A program made the position numbers and the translations under genes. Below, one piece after another: positions 1-9,256 of a stretch of 64,000 bases of DNA. The first letter of the stretch is position 1. Every line of letters begins with the position of its first letter. The notes under the pieces were generated by a model, which was not told the DNA's origin, searched no databases, and was given only the letters and a program-made list of their open reading frames with translations. Source of the stretch: Mycobacterium heidelbergense (GTDB lineage Bacteria; Actinomycetota; Actinomycetes; Mycobacteriales; Mycobacteriaceae); NCBI RefSeq assembly GCF_010730745.1, contig NZ_AP022615.1:1798001-1862000 (forward strand), given 5' to 3'.

Positions 1-25
1 TCTCGATGGCCGGGCGGACGCCGGC

Positions 26-244
26 ATGTCGCAGGCGTTGTGGCTGACGTCGGTCGGCCTGGTCATCGGCCTGCTGCTGGGCGGGATCATCACGCACCTC
101 TACGACCGCAAGGGTTTCCACCGGATCCCGGGGGCGGCCGAGATGGCGATCGCCGAGGCGCACCAAACGCAACACCAGGCGCGCGCGGGCAAGCGCGAGA
201 CGCCAAGCGAGACGCCAAACGAAAGCCTAAGCGAGCAAACGTAA
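26..244 (+). CDS. small single-pass membrane protein, possibly the 3' end of a longer gene
   Basis: I do not recognise this protein. The first Met gives 72 residues: a hydrophobic segment at about residues 5-24 (LTSVGLVIGLLLGGII) followed by a charged tail rich in Glu, Thr, Lys and Arg. The frame stays open upstream to base 1, so this may be the C-terminal end of a gene that starts outside the window. No convincing ribosome binding site precedes the Met. It is co-directional with the exported glycosidase-family gene about 100 bases downstream. Confidence 0.45.
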   Translation: MSQALWLTSVGLVIGLLLGGIITHLYDRKGFHRIPGAAEMAIAEAHQTQHQARAGKRETPSETPNESLSEQT

Positions 245-350
245 TTCGAGTGCCACCCAAGCGTCACGCGTTTGTTATCAAAGTTGACAGTGTGGCCTGT
301 CTGACTGATGCTGTGCATGTTGCATTCACCTCAGCGCCGAAAGGTCCACC

Positions 351-1433
351 GTGCTGACGCCAACCGCCAGCGTGCGCCGGCTGGCGGCCTGCTGCACCGC
401 GGTGGCGGCCTGCGCGGTCCTGTCGGTCACCACCGGACGACCCGTCGCCCACGCCGCCGACGGCCGCGACCTGCTGGCCAACGCCATCAACACCACCAAG
501 GGTTCCTACCTGGTCTACAACTTCGGCGCCGGCCACCCCACGCCGATGCTCAACGCGGGCGGCGGCTGGTACGAGATGAACAACGGCGGCCACCTGATGA
601 TCATCAAGAACGCGGCGGGACGCCTGGCGCCGCACCTGCTGGTCGACACCCACCAGGGCAATCAGGCGCGCTGCGAGAACAATCCCCGGGCCCGCACCGG
701 CGAGGGACTGTGGCAGGCATCGGAGATCTACCCGCCGCTGCAGGCGTGGCAGCGGCTGGGGCAGCCGACCATCGCGATCAACGCCAACTTCTTTGACATC
801 CGGCCCCAGCGGGGCGGCTCCTGGCGCCAGACCGGATGCAGCTCGCCGCTGGGCGCCTTCGTCGACAACACCAATGGCCGGGGCCGGGCGAACCAGGCGG
901 TCACCGGCACCGTCGCCTATCCGGGCAAGCAGGGGCTTTCCGGCGGGGGCGAGAGCTGGAGCGCGTTGTCGACGATGATCATGCCGACCGGTGGGGCGCC
1001 GTATGTGGTGTGGCCCCGGGCCAAGAACGACTACGACGCGGCCACCCCGGTGGTCCAGGACCTGCTCAACAAGAACGAAAAGTTCGTCGCGGTCTCGGGG
1101 ATCGGGCTGCTGTCGCCCGGCAACACCGGCCAACTCCACGACGGCGGTCCCAGCGCGGCGCGCACGGCCCTCGCCTACGCGAAGCAGAAGGACGAGATGT
1201 ACATCTTCGAGGGCGGCAGCTACACCCCGGACAACATCCAGGACCTGTTCCGCGGCCTCGGCAGCGACACCGCGGTCCTGCTCGACGGCGGCGGGTCGTC
1301 GGCCATCGTGCTGCGCCGAGACACCGGCGGGATGTGGGCCGGCGCCGGGTCGCCGCGGGGGTCGTGCGACACGCGCGAGGTCCTCTGCGACTCGCGTGAA
1401 CGGGCGCTGCCCAGCTGGCTGGCGTTCAATTAG
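351..1433 (+). CDS. exported phosphodiester glycosidase (NAGPA domain) family protein
   Basis: A 360-residue protein from a GTG start. The N-terminus is a signal peptide (about residues 1-35: Arg, a hydrophobic Ala/Val/Cys-rich core, then AHA-AD), so it probably acts outside the membrane. The rest matches the NAGPA/phosphodiester glycosidase fold: INANFFD near residue 143 and the hallmark DGGGSSA near residues 311-317. The family hydrolyses sugar phosphodiesters such as GlcNAc-phosphodiesters; the mycobacterial substrate is unknown. Several cysteines suggest disulfides in an exported protein. Its 3' end overlaps the convergent DUF1275 gene by 8 bases. Confidence 0.85.
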   Translation: MLTPTASVRRLAACCTAVAACAVLSVTTGRPVAHAADGRDLLANAINTTKGSYLVYNFGAGHPTPMLNAGGGWYEMNNGGHLMIIKNAAGRLAPHLLVDTHQGNQARCENNPRARTGEGLWQASEIYPPLQAWQRLGQPTIAINANFFDIRPQRGGSWRQTGCSSPLGAFVDNTNGRGRANQAVTGTVAYPGKQGLSGGGESWSALSTMIMPTGGAPYVVWPRAKNDYDAATPVVQDLLNKNEKFVAVSGIGLLSPGNTGQLHDGGPSAARTALAYAKQKDEMYIFEGGSYTPDNIQDLFRGLGSDTAVLLDGGGSSAIVLRRDTGGMWAGAGSPRGSCDTREVLCDSRERALPSWLAFN

Positions 1434-2127
1434 CCTTATCCGCAGGGCTTTTGGCCTTGGCGGGCCCGGCCAGGAAGATCAGCAGGCTCAACGCCACCAC
1501 CGACGCCGCGAGCACGAACACCGGGGCCACGACGAACCGCGACATCGTCGCGCCGACCAGGGCGCCGGCGCACATCGTGAAAACCACGCTGAACCGCAGC
1601 TTTTCGCGGGCGCCCGTGCCGCCGGCCAGCCGGCTGTCCAGGCCGAGGCTGACGATCGTCGACGTCAACACCGTGGTGGACAGCTCCTGGATCCCGAACT
1701 GGCGGGCGCTCGAGTGCTGCAGGCCGAACGTCGTCGCGAGGATGCCGATCATGATCAGCTTGGTGTTGTCGTGATAGTGCAGCACGCCCGCGCCGGCCAT
1801 GATCGACAGCGCCACCAGCAGGGCGATTTCCGTTGCCAACACGGTGGTGATCCAGCGCCGCGTCCGCTCACCGAAATGCCGTGACAGCCGGCCGCTGAGG
1901 ATCGTGGTGCACACGAAGGTGGGCAGGGCCACCGCGACCGCGGTCAGGTCGATGTTGGTCTTCGGGGCCAGCCAGAAGCCGAGGAAGATCACGTTGCCGG
2001 TCATGTTGGCCACGAAGACGTGGCCGAGCGCCAGGATGCTGATCGAGTCGGCCAGGCCGGTGGCGAAGGTCAGCAACAGCAACGCCGCGACGGTCATCCG
2101 GTCGGACACCGGCGAGTCGACGGACAT
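1426..2127 (-). CDS. YoaK/DUF1275 family integral membrane protein
   Basis: A 233-residue protein with about six hydrophobic segments. It shows the DUF1275 (YoaK) pattern: an N-terminal TFATGLADSISILALGHVF segment followed by VANMTGNVIFLG, and a later FGLQHSSAR(Q) segment. The function of this family is not established; transport is only a guess. The gene lies just downstream of the last Mce-associated gene on the same strand, separated by 38 bases, but it is not part of the mce1 operon as known in M. tuberculosis. Confidence 0.85.
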   Translation of the reverse strand: MSVDSPVSDRMTVAALLLLTFATGLADSISILALGHVFVANMTGNVIFLGFWLAPKTNIDLTAVAVALPTFVCTTILSGRLSRHFGERTRRWITTVLATEIALLVALSIMAGAGVLHYHDNTKLIMIGILATTFGLQHSSARQFGIQELSTTVLTSTIVSLGLDSRLAGGTGAREKLRFSVVFTMCAGALVGATMSRFVVAPVFVLAASVVALSLLIFLAGPAKAKSPADKAN

Positions 2128-2165
2128 GGGCTGCAGTATATTTCGGTGGGCTCGGCCGGCCGGCG

Positions 2166-2837
2166 CTACGCGTGCGGCGTCAGATCCAGCGAGGTGATGG
2201 TCGTCATCCGGGTCACCAGCCAGCGGCCGTTGGCGCGTTTCATGAACAGCCGGTAGGACAGGTATTTTAGTGACGGGATGTTCTTGGTCAGCGGGCTGGT
2301 CGACGTGGTGTTGGTATAGACCATGACGACGGCGTTCGGGTCATCGAGCGATTCGACCGCCGCGCCGGTGACCTCGGTGTTATTGGTCACCTTGGCCTGC
2401 TTGTTCGGGGCCACGATCGCGTCGACGAATTTGCGGTACTGCGCCTCGAAGTCGCCGGCGAGGTAGGCCGCCGCGCGGTCGGCGAGGCCGTCCATGTTCT
2501 CCGGCGTGTAGGTCCACAGCGTCGTGATCGCGCGGGTCGCGGTCCGCGCGACTTTCAATTTGGTTGCGGCGGTGGCGCGATCGGCCAGGTACGGCTGGAC
2601 CGCCGCGCCGCCGAAGGCCGCCGAACCGACGAAGAGCACCGCGGCCACGGCGACGGCGACGGCGAGCCGCTTCCCGGCCGGCCGCCTCCCGCGGCCGCCC
2701 GGCCCGGCCTCCTCGGCCTGCTCTTCGGGCTTCGCGTCTTCGGCGGATTCCGTTGGGGCGTCGGCGCTTTCGTCAGGCTCCGCGGGGCCCTCGGTGGTCG
2801 GGGTCAGATCACCTGCAGCAGGTTGCTGATTTTCCAC
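2166..2837 (-). CDS. Mce-associated membrane protein (Rv0178-like), last gene of the mce1 operon
   Basis: 223 residues from a GTG start at 2837, chosen because it overlaps the end of the upstream gene (stop at 2804), as is usual in this operon. An acidic, Pro/Glu-rich cytoplasmic segment (about residues 1-60) precedes one transmembrane helix (AVAVAVAAVLFVGSAAF) and a periplasmic NTF2-like region with the Mas signature (RTATRAITTLWTYTPENMD). Mas proteins stabilise Mce lipid importers at the inner membrane. Position and order match Rv0178 at the end of mce1. Confidence 0.85.
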   Translation of the reverse strand: MENQQPAAGDLTPTTEGPAEPDESADAPTESAEDAKPEEQAEEAGPGGRGRRPAGKRLAVAVAVAAVLFVGSAAFGGAAVQPYLADRATAATKLKVARTATRAITTLWTYTPENMDGLADRAAAYLAGDFEAQYRKFVDAIVAPNKQAKVTNNTEVTGAAVESLDDPNAVVMVYTNTTSTSPLTKNIPSLKYLSYRLFMKRANGRWLVTRMTTITSLDLTPHA

Positions 2838-3358
2838 TGCTTCCCTTCCTGCGTGGCGGTCGCCGTCCAACGATTGGCGTTCCCGAATACCTGCTTTTCG
2901 TCCGCCGACTTGGAGGTCACCTCGGTGGCCACCATCACGTTGGCGCTGCCGTCGTCGTTCCACCGTTCCAGGCCGGCGCCCAGGACCGTGCCGGTCGCCG
3001 GTTCGGCCCGGGCGACCTGGAGCAGGATCTCGTTGGCCTTTTCCTGGTACTGCCGGGCGAAATCGCCGGTCGCCTGGGCCAATATCCCCGCCACATAGTC
3101 GTTGGCGTGGTAGGGGTCGATGGAGGTGAACTGCGTCATGAACCCCGACACGTAGCTGATCACCTCGCGGTCCCTCGACGCGGCGCGCGCCCGGGATTCG
3201 TGGGAGATCAGCATCAGGGTGCACACCGTGACCGCGGCGGCCATCAGCACCGCGGCCACGGCGCCGGCCAGCGGCAACCCCCACGGTCGCCGCTCCGGCA
3301 CGGGGCGCGCGACGAGCAGCGGTTCCTCGCCGGGCCGAAACTTGCGCCGGGGGCTCAT
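2804..3358 (-). CDS. Mce-associated membrane protein (Rv0177-like)
   Basis: 184 residues, the same length as the fourth-from-last mce1 product of M. tuberculosis. A short basic N-terminus is followed by one transmembrane helix (about residues 28-48) and a Mas/NTF2-like extracytoplasmic domain (FMTQFTSIDPYHANDYV). The start overlaps the stop of the upstream RDD gene as ATGA, so the two are translationally coupled. It likely supports assembly or stability of the Mce1 complex. Confidence 0.85.
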   Translation of the reverse strand: MSPRRKFRPGEEPLLVARPVPERRPWGLPLAGAVAAVLMAAAVTVCTLMLISHESRARAASRDREVISYVSGFMTQFTSIDPYHANDYVAGILAQATGDFARQYQEKANEILLQVARAEPATGTVLGAGLERWNDDGSANVMVATEVTSKSADEKQVFGNANRWTATATQEGKQWKISNLLQVI

Positions 3359-4341
3359 TTTCCGTTCCCGGGGGGTTTCGGTTTGGTCAGCACGGCGAGG
3401 TCGTCGACGCGCCAGCGGTCGTCGCCGCCCTTCGCGAAATCCACCCGCACGGTCGCGCTGATGTAGCGTTCGTCGGGCGCCGCGCCCCGCCGGCCCTGCA
3501 GGAACAGCAGCATCGTCGCCCGATCCGGCGCGGCGGACTGGACCGACCAGTCGACCGGCCAGTACTCGTTGATGACCGCGTTCCCCTTCCGCACCACGTC
3601 CTGCTGGGCGGCCAGCTGGTCCCGGTATTTGTCGGTGGCCAGCGATCGGGCGCGCGCGAAATCGTCGCTCAACGATTTCGGGTCGTACGTCAGCATCTGA
3701 GCGACGATCTTCGGCCCCTGCACCGCGATCTGTGCGCGGGTCTGATCGGTCGCCCGATCGCGGGAGTACACCGCCAGGTAGCTCACGGCGGCGCCCGCGA
3801 GGCAGACCGCCGCCGCGGACAGCACCGCCGCCGCGATCCACCGCCGCGCGTCGGGCCGCGACCCGCCCGGCTCGACGCGTCGCACCTCGGTGCGCGACAA
3901 CAGGTCGGCGAAGGTGCGGCGCCGCGAATCCCACAGCGGCCACAGCCATCCCACCACCGACGCGGTGTCCAGCAGGTGCGCCAGGTCGCGCAGCAGCAAC
4001 CGCCACGGGCCGGCGGCCGTCCCGTCGCGGCGCACCACCGCGATCCCGAAGAGGGTGCGCCCCAGGCTCCAACCGGTCGCCGCCGGCAACAACAACCGGT
4101 TGGCCAGCATCGCCAGGACGGCGACGCCGATGACGGACACGCACGCCCACCACCACGCGCCGCGCGCCGGCACGGTGACCGACACCAGGGCCATCGTCGC
4201 CACCACCGCGGCCGCGGTCAGGACGTCGATGGCGAACGCGCCGACGCGGGAATGCCAGGGCGCCAAGGCTTCCCGCGGCGGTTCCGGGACGGCGGCCTCG
4301 GTTCGGGTCCGGGTGTGAGCCTCCTCGACCACCACCGTCAC
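3355..4341 (-). CDS. RDD-domain Mce-associated membrane protein (Rv0176-like)
   Basis: 328 residues from a GTG at 4341 that overlaps the upstream stop as GTGA. The first half is an RDD domain: WHSRVGAFAIDVLTA, then GWSLGRTLFGIAVVRRDG and a conserved LLLRDLAHLLD segment, giving two or three membrane spans. The second half has another membrane helix (about residues 170-190) and a Mas-type periplasmic domain with a YDPKSLSDDF motif. This RDD-plus-Mas fusion at this operon position matches Rv0176. Confidence 0.85.
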   Translation of the reverse strand: MTVVVEEAHTRTRTEAAVPEPPREALAPWHSRVGAFAIDVLTAAAVVATMALVSVTVPARGAWWWACVSVIGVAVLAMLANRLLLPAATGWSLGRTLFGIAVVRRDGTAAGPWRLLLRDLAHLLDTASVVGWLWPLWDSRRRTFADLLSRTEVRRVEPGGSRPDARRWIAAAVLSAAAVCLAGAAVSYLAVYSRDRATDQTRAQIAVQGPKIVAQMLTYDPKSLSDDFARARSLATDKYRDQLAAQQDVVRKGNAVINEYWPVDWSVQSAAPDRATMLLFLQGRRGAAPDERYISATVRVDFAKGGDDRWRVDDLAVLTKPKPPGNGK

Positions 4342-4937
4342 TTCGTCACCTGGTCGAGTTTGGAAATCTTGTACTGGCCCTCGGCGAGCGCCATCCGCAC
4401 CCGCAGGCGGTAGCCGGTCTCGTTCTGCGACTGGTCGGTAGACACCTTGACGCGCATCGCGACGAGCACGTCGACCGAACCGTCGGCGTTGTTGCGCTCG
4501 ACCGCCGCCCGCACGTCGGACACCTGGACGTGGATGTTCGCGGCCTGATACGCCTGGACGAGCATGTTGGTGTAGAGCAGGGCCTGGGCGCGGAAAGCGT
4601 CCGTGCCACAGTCGATGATCTTCTGTTCGCTCGCGGCCATCGCGGTGCCGTCGGGCGCCTGGGTCGCCGAAACGCAATCCACCGCCGCCTTGAGCGCGGC
4701 GGCGTCGTTGCGCGCGATGGCCAGGCTTTCGTGGTGGGAACGCAGCGCGAAGTAGCCACCGGTTCCCAGGGCGGCCGCGCACAGCACAAGCGCCGCAACA
4801 ACACCGGCGACCCAGCCACACCCCAGGCGCGACGGACCGCGCCCGGCGCCGGCGTCCACGGCGGCGGGCGCCGGCTCCTGCTGGTTCTTCGGGCCCGATC
4901 TCCGGGAAAGCCCGCGCAGGCGACCAAACATCGGCAT
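4338..4937 (-). CDS. Mce-associated membrane protein (Rv0175-like)
   Basis: About 199 residues from Met at 4937; a second Met two codons later is also possible. A basic/Gly-rich N-terminal region is followed by one transmembrane helix (VAGVVAALVLCAAALGTGGYFAL) and a periplasmic Mas domain. Several paired cysteines (VDCVS, IDCGTDAF) suggest disulfides. It begins 10 bases after mce1F ends and is the first of four mas genes in the operon. Confidence 0.8.
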   Translation of the reverse strand: MPMFGRLRGLSRRSGPKNQQEPAPAAVDAGAGRGPSRLGCGWVAGVVAALVLCAAALGTGGYFALRSHHESLAIARNDAAALKAAVDCVSATQAPDGTAMAASEQKIIDCGTDAFRAQALLYTNMLVQAYQAANIHVQVSDVRAAVERNNADGSVDVLVAMRVKVSTDQSQNETGYRLRVRMALAEGQYKISKLDQVTK

Positions 4938-4947
4938 CGGTGGGGGT

Positions 4948-6498
4948 TCAGCCGGCCGGCGCCAGCATCTCCTTCCATCCGTCGTCTCCGGTCCTGGTCG
5001 AGTTTTCGACGGAGTACTTGACCCCGTCGGGCCCCACCAGTTCACCGCTCTGGGGGTTGTAGACGGCGGCGGGCGGCCCGCCGGGGGTGTAGACGCACGG
5101 GTTGGGCTGTTGCCCATTGCATTGCACCGTCCCGGTTCCCGGCCGCGACAGGGGGTCGCTGACCGGCGGCGGCGTCCCCGAGACCCGGTTCGACGGCGCC
5201 GGGTTCATGCCGTTGTCGACGGACGGCGCCGGGATCACCATGCCCGGCCGCACCGACTGATCGCAGCGCGCCGCCGGCGCGGGGCAGGTCAGGATCTGGT
5301 TCGGGTCGCCGTACCAGGGGTTGGTCCCCGCCGGAACGTACGGCTTGGGGTCGCGGCACTCCCGGGGCGTGGCCGCGCGCTTGCCGGGGATGTCCGTGCA
5401 CGGGATGTTGCGCGACCCGCGCACGCTGTTGGCCGGCGTGTCCATCGGGATCTTGCAGTAGGTGCCGGTCGGCAGCGGCTGCATGCTGGTGTCCGCCGGG
5501 GACCGCCACTCCGATGCCGGAATGAAACCGGTCAGGCATGGCGGCGGCTGGTTGATGGACAACGCGAGGTCGAGCGCGGCCTGGTTCGGGAACGGCGCGG
5601 CGACGGTCTGGGCGATCGAGGCGCCCTGCGGCAGGAAGACCAGCACCTGCTCGACCCCGGTGTGGTAGCGCTTGAGCAGGTCGATGACGACCTCGAGGTT
5701 CGCCAGCGTCTGCGGCAGCGAGTCCCGGACGCCGCTGAACACCTCGTTGACCTGATCGGCCGTTGGTGCAGCCTGCGTCAGCAGGCTTTTCAGGTGCTGG
5801 TCGTTGGCCGCGCTCTGCGCGCCCAACCTGTCCAGGTTGCGCGCCCAGCGCTCGATCGCGCTGCCGGAATCGACCTGGCTGTCCAGGACCGGGCCGGAGT
5901 TCTGGATGATGTCGTTGACGTCGGTGATGTTCGTCTTGAAGTCACCGACGATCGCCTGGGTGGAGTCGACCAGCCGCTGCAGCGCGGGACCCAGCCCGCC
6001 GACGGATTGCGCCGTCTCGTCGAGCAACGAGCCGATCTTGTCCTTCGGCAGCGCGGCAAGCCCCCGGTTGGCGGTGTCCAGCGCCGGCCCGATCTCGGCG
6101 GGCACCGTGCCCTTGGCGATGGTTTGCCCGGGCGAGAGGTACTTGCCGGGATTCCCGGTCGACACCAGGTCCAGGTACTGCTCGCCGACCGCCGACACGG
6201 AGTGGACGTTCGCGATCGCGTCGACCGGGATCTTGTAGCGGCTGTCGACGCTCATGGTCGCCTCGGCGCCGGTTTCGGTGGGCTCGACGTCGGTGACCTT
6301 GCCGATGGTGATGCCGCGATAGGTCACGTTGGCCGTCGGATACAGGCCGCCCGACGCCGGCAGCTCGGCCTTGAGCGTGTACCGGCCGATGCCCACCAGG
6401 CTCGGGATCTGCAGGTAGTACACGCCCAGCACCAGCAGCGAGATCACCGTGAGGATGCCGAACAGCACCAGCTGGCGTCGGATGAAGCGAGTCAGCAT
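4948..6498 (-). CDS. mce1F: Mce family protein Mce1F
   Basis: 516 residues, against about 515 in M. tuberculosis. It has an N-terminal transmembrane helix (about residues 10-30), an MCE domain (about 38-118, with LYPTANVTYRGITIGKV), a long helical region that forms part of the lipid tunnel in Mce assemblies, and a Pro/Cys-rich C-terminal tail. Mce1A-F form the periplasmic part of the fatty and mycolic acid importer energised by MceG and anchored by YrbE1A/B. The start lies inside the end of lprK (stop at 6492). Confidence 0.95.
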   Translation of the reverse strand: MLTRFIRRQLVLFGILTVISLLVLGVYYLQIPSLVGIGRYTLKAELPASGGLYPTANVTYRGITIGKVTDVEPTETGAEATMSVDSRYKIPVDAIANVHSVSAVGEQYLDLVSTGNPGKYLSPGQTIAKGTVPAEIGPALDTANRGLAALPKDKIGSLLDETAQSVGGLGPALQRLVDSTQAIVGDFKTNITDVNDIIQNSGPVLDSQVDSGSAIERWARNLDRLGAQSAANDQHLKSLLTQAAPTADQVNEVFSGVRDSLPQTLANLEVVIDLLKRYHTGVEQVLVFLPQGASIAQTVAAPFPNQAALDLALSINQPPPCLTGFIPASEWRSPADTSMQPLPTGTYCKIPMDTPANSVRGSRNIPCTDIPGKRAATPRECRDPKPYVPAGTNPWYGDPNQILTCPAPAARCDQSVRPGMVIPAPSVDNGMNPAPSNRVSGTPPPVSDPLSRPGTGTVQCNGQQPNPCVYTPGGPPAAVYNPQSGELVGPDGVKYSVENSTRTGDDGWKEMLAPAG

Positions 6499-7646
6499 TG
6501 TCCTCTGTCCGCCCTTTCCACCAGCGGTCCGCCCGGCGCGTCGTTCGGGTTGGGCGTGTAGCGGACGTCGGGGATCATCGTCTCGGGGTCGCGCCCGAAC
6601 GACTGCTCGAGCGCGCGCAGCGACCCCGACAATCCGGTGCCGGTGAGGAACGCGTTGTCGACGGCGCTGTAGGTCAGGTCGAGCGTCAGCGACACGTTGA
6701 CGTAGTCACCGCGGAACAGCTTGGGAACGGTGTCGATGTCGAACGGCTGGGTGAGGATCAGCTTCAGCGCGCCGATCAGATACGGCGAGGCGCGGCCGAG
6801 TTCCCGCAGCGGGCATTGCAGCGATTGCAGGTCGGTGTGCAGGGGGCCGCGGGCTTCCGACAGGTACTGGTCGGCGGCCTGGCTGAGGCGCCCCACCGCG
6901 TCGACGGCGTTGATGAGCAGGTTCTTGGTGTCGGCGAAATGCTTGATCAGCGGCGGGATCTCGGTAAACACGCGGTCCAGGACGTCGGCGCGGCCACCCA
7001 CGTAGGTCAGCAGCCGGTTGGTCGAGTCGATGGCGTGGGTGATGTCGTCGCGCTGTTGATTCAGCTGGTCGGTGAAGGTGTCCAGCTTGCCGAGGAAGGC
7101 CCGGATCTTGTCCGCGCGCCCGTTGAAGATGTTGTAGACCTCGTTCTGCAGCACCTCCAGGTTGGGGATGCCGCCGCCGCGCAGGATCAGCGAGAGGCTG
7201 GCCAGGGTCTGCTCGGTGGTGGGGTACGCGGACGAGTTCTTCAGCGGGATGGTGTCGCCGTCCTTGAGCAGCTGCGGCGACGGGTTCGGCGGCGCGGCCA
7301 GCTCCACGTGCTGCGAGCCCAGCAGCGACGTCTGGCCGATCTTGGCGGTGGCGTTCTTCGGGAGCTTGACCGAATTGTCGATGCCCAGCGTCAGGGTGGC
7401 CACCCAGTTCTTGAGGTTGATGGCCTTGATCGAACCGACGTAGACGTCGGCGACCATCACCTTGCTGTTGCCGTTGATCGCCAGCGTGTCCGGCACCTGC
7501 GCGTAGATCGTGTAGGACCCCGCCCCGCCGCCCGGGCCGCCGGGGATCGCCACGTTGGAGATCCCGCGCCAGCCGCACGAGCTCAGCACCAGCGCGGCCA
7601 CCAGCAGCGCCAGCCCCTGCCAGGCCCGGTGACGGATCGCGCTCAC
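6492..7646 (-). CDS. lprK: Mce1E lipoprotein LprK
   Basis: 384 residues from a GTG that overlaps the mce1D stop as GTGA. The signal peptide ends in a lipobox (VLSSCGW, Cys about residue 25), so this is the lipid-anchored Mce subunit. The MCE domain follows (SYTIYAQVPDTLAINGNSKV, then VADVYVGSIKAI), then a long helical region. The length matches the M. tuberculosis protein (about 390). Confidence 0.95.
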   Translation of the reverse strand: MSAIRHRAWQGLALLVAALVLSSCGWRGISNVAIPGGPGGGAGSYTIYAQVPDTLAINGNSKVMVADVYVGSIKAINLKNWVATLTLGIDNSVKLPKNATAKIGQTSLLGSQHVELAAPPNPSPQLLKDGDTIPLKNSSAYPTTEQTLASLSLILRGGGIPNLEVLQNEVYNIFNGRADKIRAFLGKLDTFTDQLNQQRDDITHAIDSTNRLLTYVGGRADVLDRVFTEIPPLIKHFADTKNLLINAVDAVGRLSQAADQYLSEARGPLHTDLQSLQCPLRELGRASPYLIGALKLILTQPFDIDTVPKLFRGDYVNVSLTLDLTYSAVDNAFLTGTGLSGSLRALEQSFGRDPETMIPDVRYTPNPNDAPGGPLVERADRGQC

Positions 7647-9256
7647 TGGCCACCTCCCACGTCGGCGGGCACCGGCGGGCCGCCGGCGTTGGGTGCGGGC
7701 GCGGCCACCGGCACCGGCGTCGGCGCGACGGGACCCGGGGCGACCGCCGGGCCCGGCGGCGGCGGGCCGATGGGCACCGGGGCGTTCAGGCCCATGGGCG
7801 GCAGCACCGGGTTCTCGTCGTAGGCGTTCGGCGGGCCCGGCGGGGTCTGCAGGTTCGACTGGACGGGCGCGATGTTGGGGCCGCCCATCAGCTCGGCCAG
7901 CGAGTCGGGCGTCATCAGGCCCGCCGTGATCGGGCCCACCTGCTGGCCCTGCATGCCCGGGGCGACGATCCACCCCTGCTGGGTGTTGCGGTGCGACAAC
8001 GGCGTGTCCGGCACCCAGATCCCCGGCACGGTCGTGTCCTTGTACCCGTTGGGCGGCTGCAGCCGGGGCTCGGAATAGGCGACGTCCTTGGGCAGCGTCT
8101 CGGCGGTGCTGAACAGGTTCAGGCCGAACGGCAGGTAATTGAACTTGATCGCATCGAGGATCGGCGCCAGGTACTGCGCGCACAGTTCCGCCGACTCCTG
8201 ATACCCGAGCCGGCTGCCGGCCTGAATCGAGCTGCAGATGAACTGCATCGGGTTCGCGAAGCTGGTGATCGCCGGGATGGCGACCACGGAGCCGTGCGAC
8301 GGGTGATAGATCTGGTTGATGTTCGCCGCGGCCGTCGGGATGACGTGCAGGGCGGTCTCCAACCCGTTCAGCGGCTCCGGTTGCAGCAGCGCGTTCGTCG
8401 CGGTCGCCAGGTTGTTGACGTCGTGGGTCAGCACCTCGCGGTTTTTGTCGAGGAACGGCCGCACCGTGGAAAGCAGGCTGTCGAACTGCTGCAGCGCGTT
8501 GGCGAGGTCGGTGTCGTTGTGCGCCAGCCGGGTGGTGAAGTCCGCCAGGTTCTGGTTCAGCGCGACGAACTGCTGGTCGTCCTGGTGCAGCGCGTTGACG
8601 AACAGCGCCAGGCTGCGCACCACCGCGAAGAAGTCGCCGCGGCCCTCGTTGAGCGCGGTCAGCGCCCGCGACAGGTTGGTCAGCGTCGTGTTGATCTGCT
8701 TGCCCTTGCCGGCCAGCCCGTCGGCGAACGACTCGATGACCTCACCGAAGGGCCCCTTCGGCTGCTCGGGGGTCGGGCCGAGCTTGGAGATGATGTTGGT
8801 GATGCTGTTGCGCAGCTCGTCCCATTCCACCGGCACCTGGGTGCGCTCCTCCGGGATCACCGCGTTGTCGGCGAGCACCGCGCCACCCTTGTAGGGCGGC
8901 TCCAGCTGGATGGCGCGCGAGGCCACCAGGGTGGGGTTGAGGATCACCGCGGAGGCGTTGGCGGGCACCTTGTACTTGTTCTCGTAGTGGAAGGTGACCT
9001 TCATCTTGTCGCCGGTCGGCTCGATCTTGTCGATCGCGCCCACCCGCAACCCCATGATCTGCACCTTGTCGCCCGGGTAGAGCGCGTTCGCGGCGGGGAA
9101 GTAGGCGACCACCGTGTTGTTCGTCAGCTTCTCGTACAGCCGCCAGCCGACGTACCCGACGACGAGGGCCAGCACGATCGCCAGCGACCCGACGATCACC
9201 GTCGCCCGGGTCAGCTTGGGGAGCCGGATGTTGCGGATGTCAAAGATGGTGCTCAA
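7643..9256 (-). CDS. mce1D: Mce family protein Mce1D
   Basis: 537 residues, close to the usual 530. The start is a TTG at 9256 that overlaps the mce1C stop as TTGA. It has a transmembrane helix at about residues 18-40, an MCE domain (NALYPGDKVQIMGLRVGAI), a helical tunnel region and a C-terminal tail rich in Pro and Gly (residues about 480-537). Subunit of the Mce1 lipid importer. Confidence 0.95.
   Translation of the reverse strand: MSTIFDIRNIRLPKLTRATVIVGSLAIVLALVVGYVGWRLYEKLTNNTVVAYFPAANALYPGDKVQIMGLRVGAIDKIEPTGDKMKVTFHYENKYKVPANASAVILNPTLVASRAIQLEPPYKGGAVLADNAVIPEERTQVPVEWDELRNSITNIISKLGPTPEQPKGPFGEVIESFADGLAGKGKQINTTLTNLSRALTALNEGRGDFFAVVRSLALFVNALHQDDQQFVALNQNLADFTTRLAHNDTDLANALQQFDSLLSTVRPFLDKNREVLTHDVNNLATATNALLQPEPLNGLETALHVIPTAAANINQIYHPSHGSVVAIPAITSFANPMQFICSSIQAGSRLGYQESAELCAQYLAPILDAIKFNYLPFGLNLFSTAETLPKDVAYSEPRLQPPNGYKDTTVPGIWVPDTPLSHRNTQQGWIVAPGMQGQQVGPITAGLMTPDSLAELMGGPNIAPVQSNLQTPPGPPNAYDENPVLPPMGLNAPVPIGPPPPGPAVAPGPVAPTPVPVAAPAPNAGGPPVPADVGGGQ

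Noticed and set aside
5110..6561. Long open frames on the + strand opposite the mce genes (also 7991-9694, 10845-12095, 11954-13228)
   Set aside because: Products are Arg/Val/Asp/His-rich shadows caused by high GC at third positions; the opposite strand encodes full-length Mce proteins with correct overlaps.
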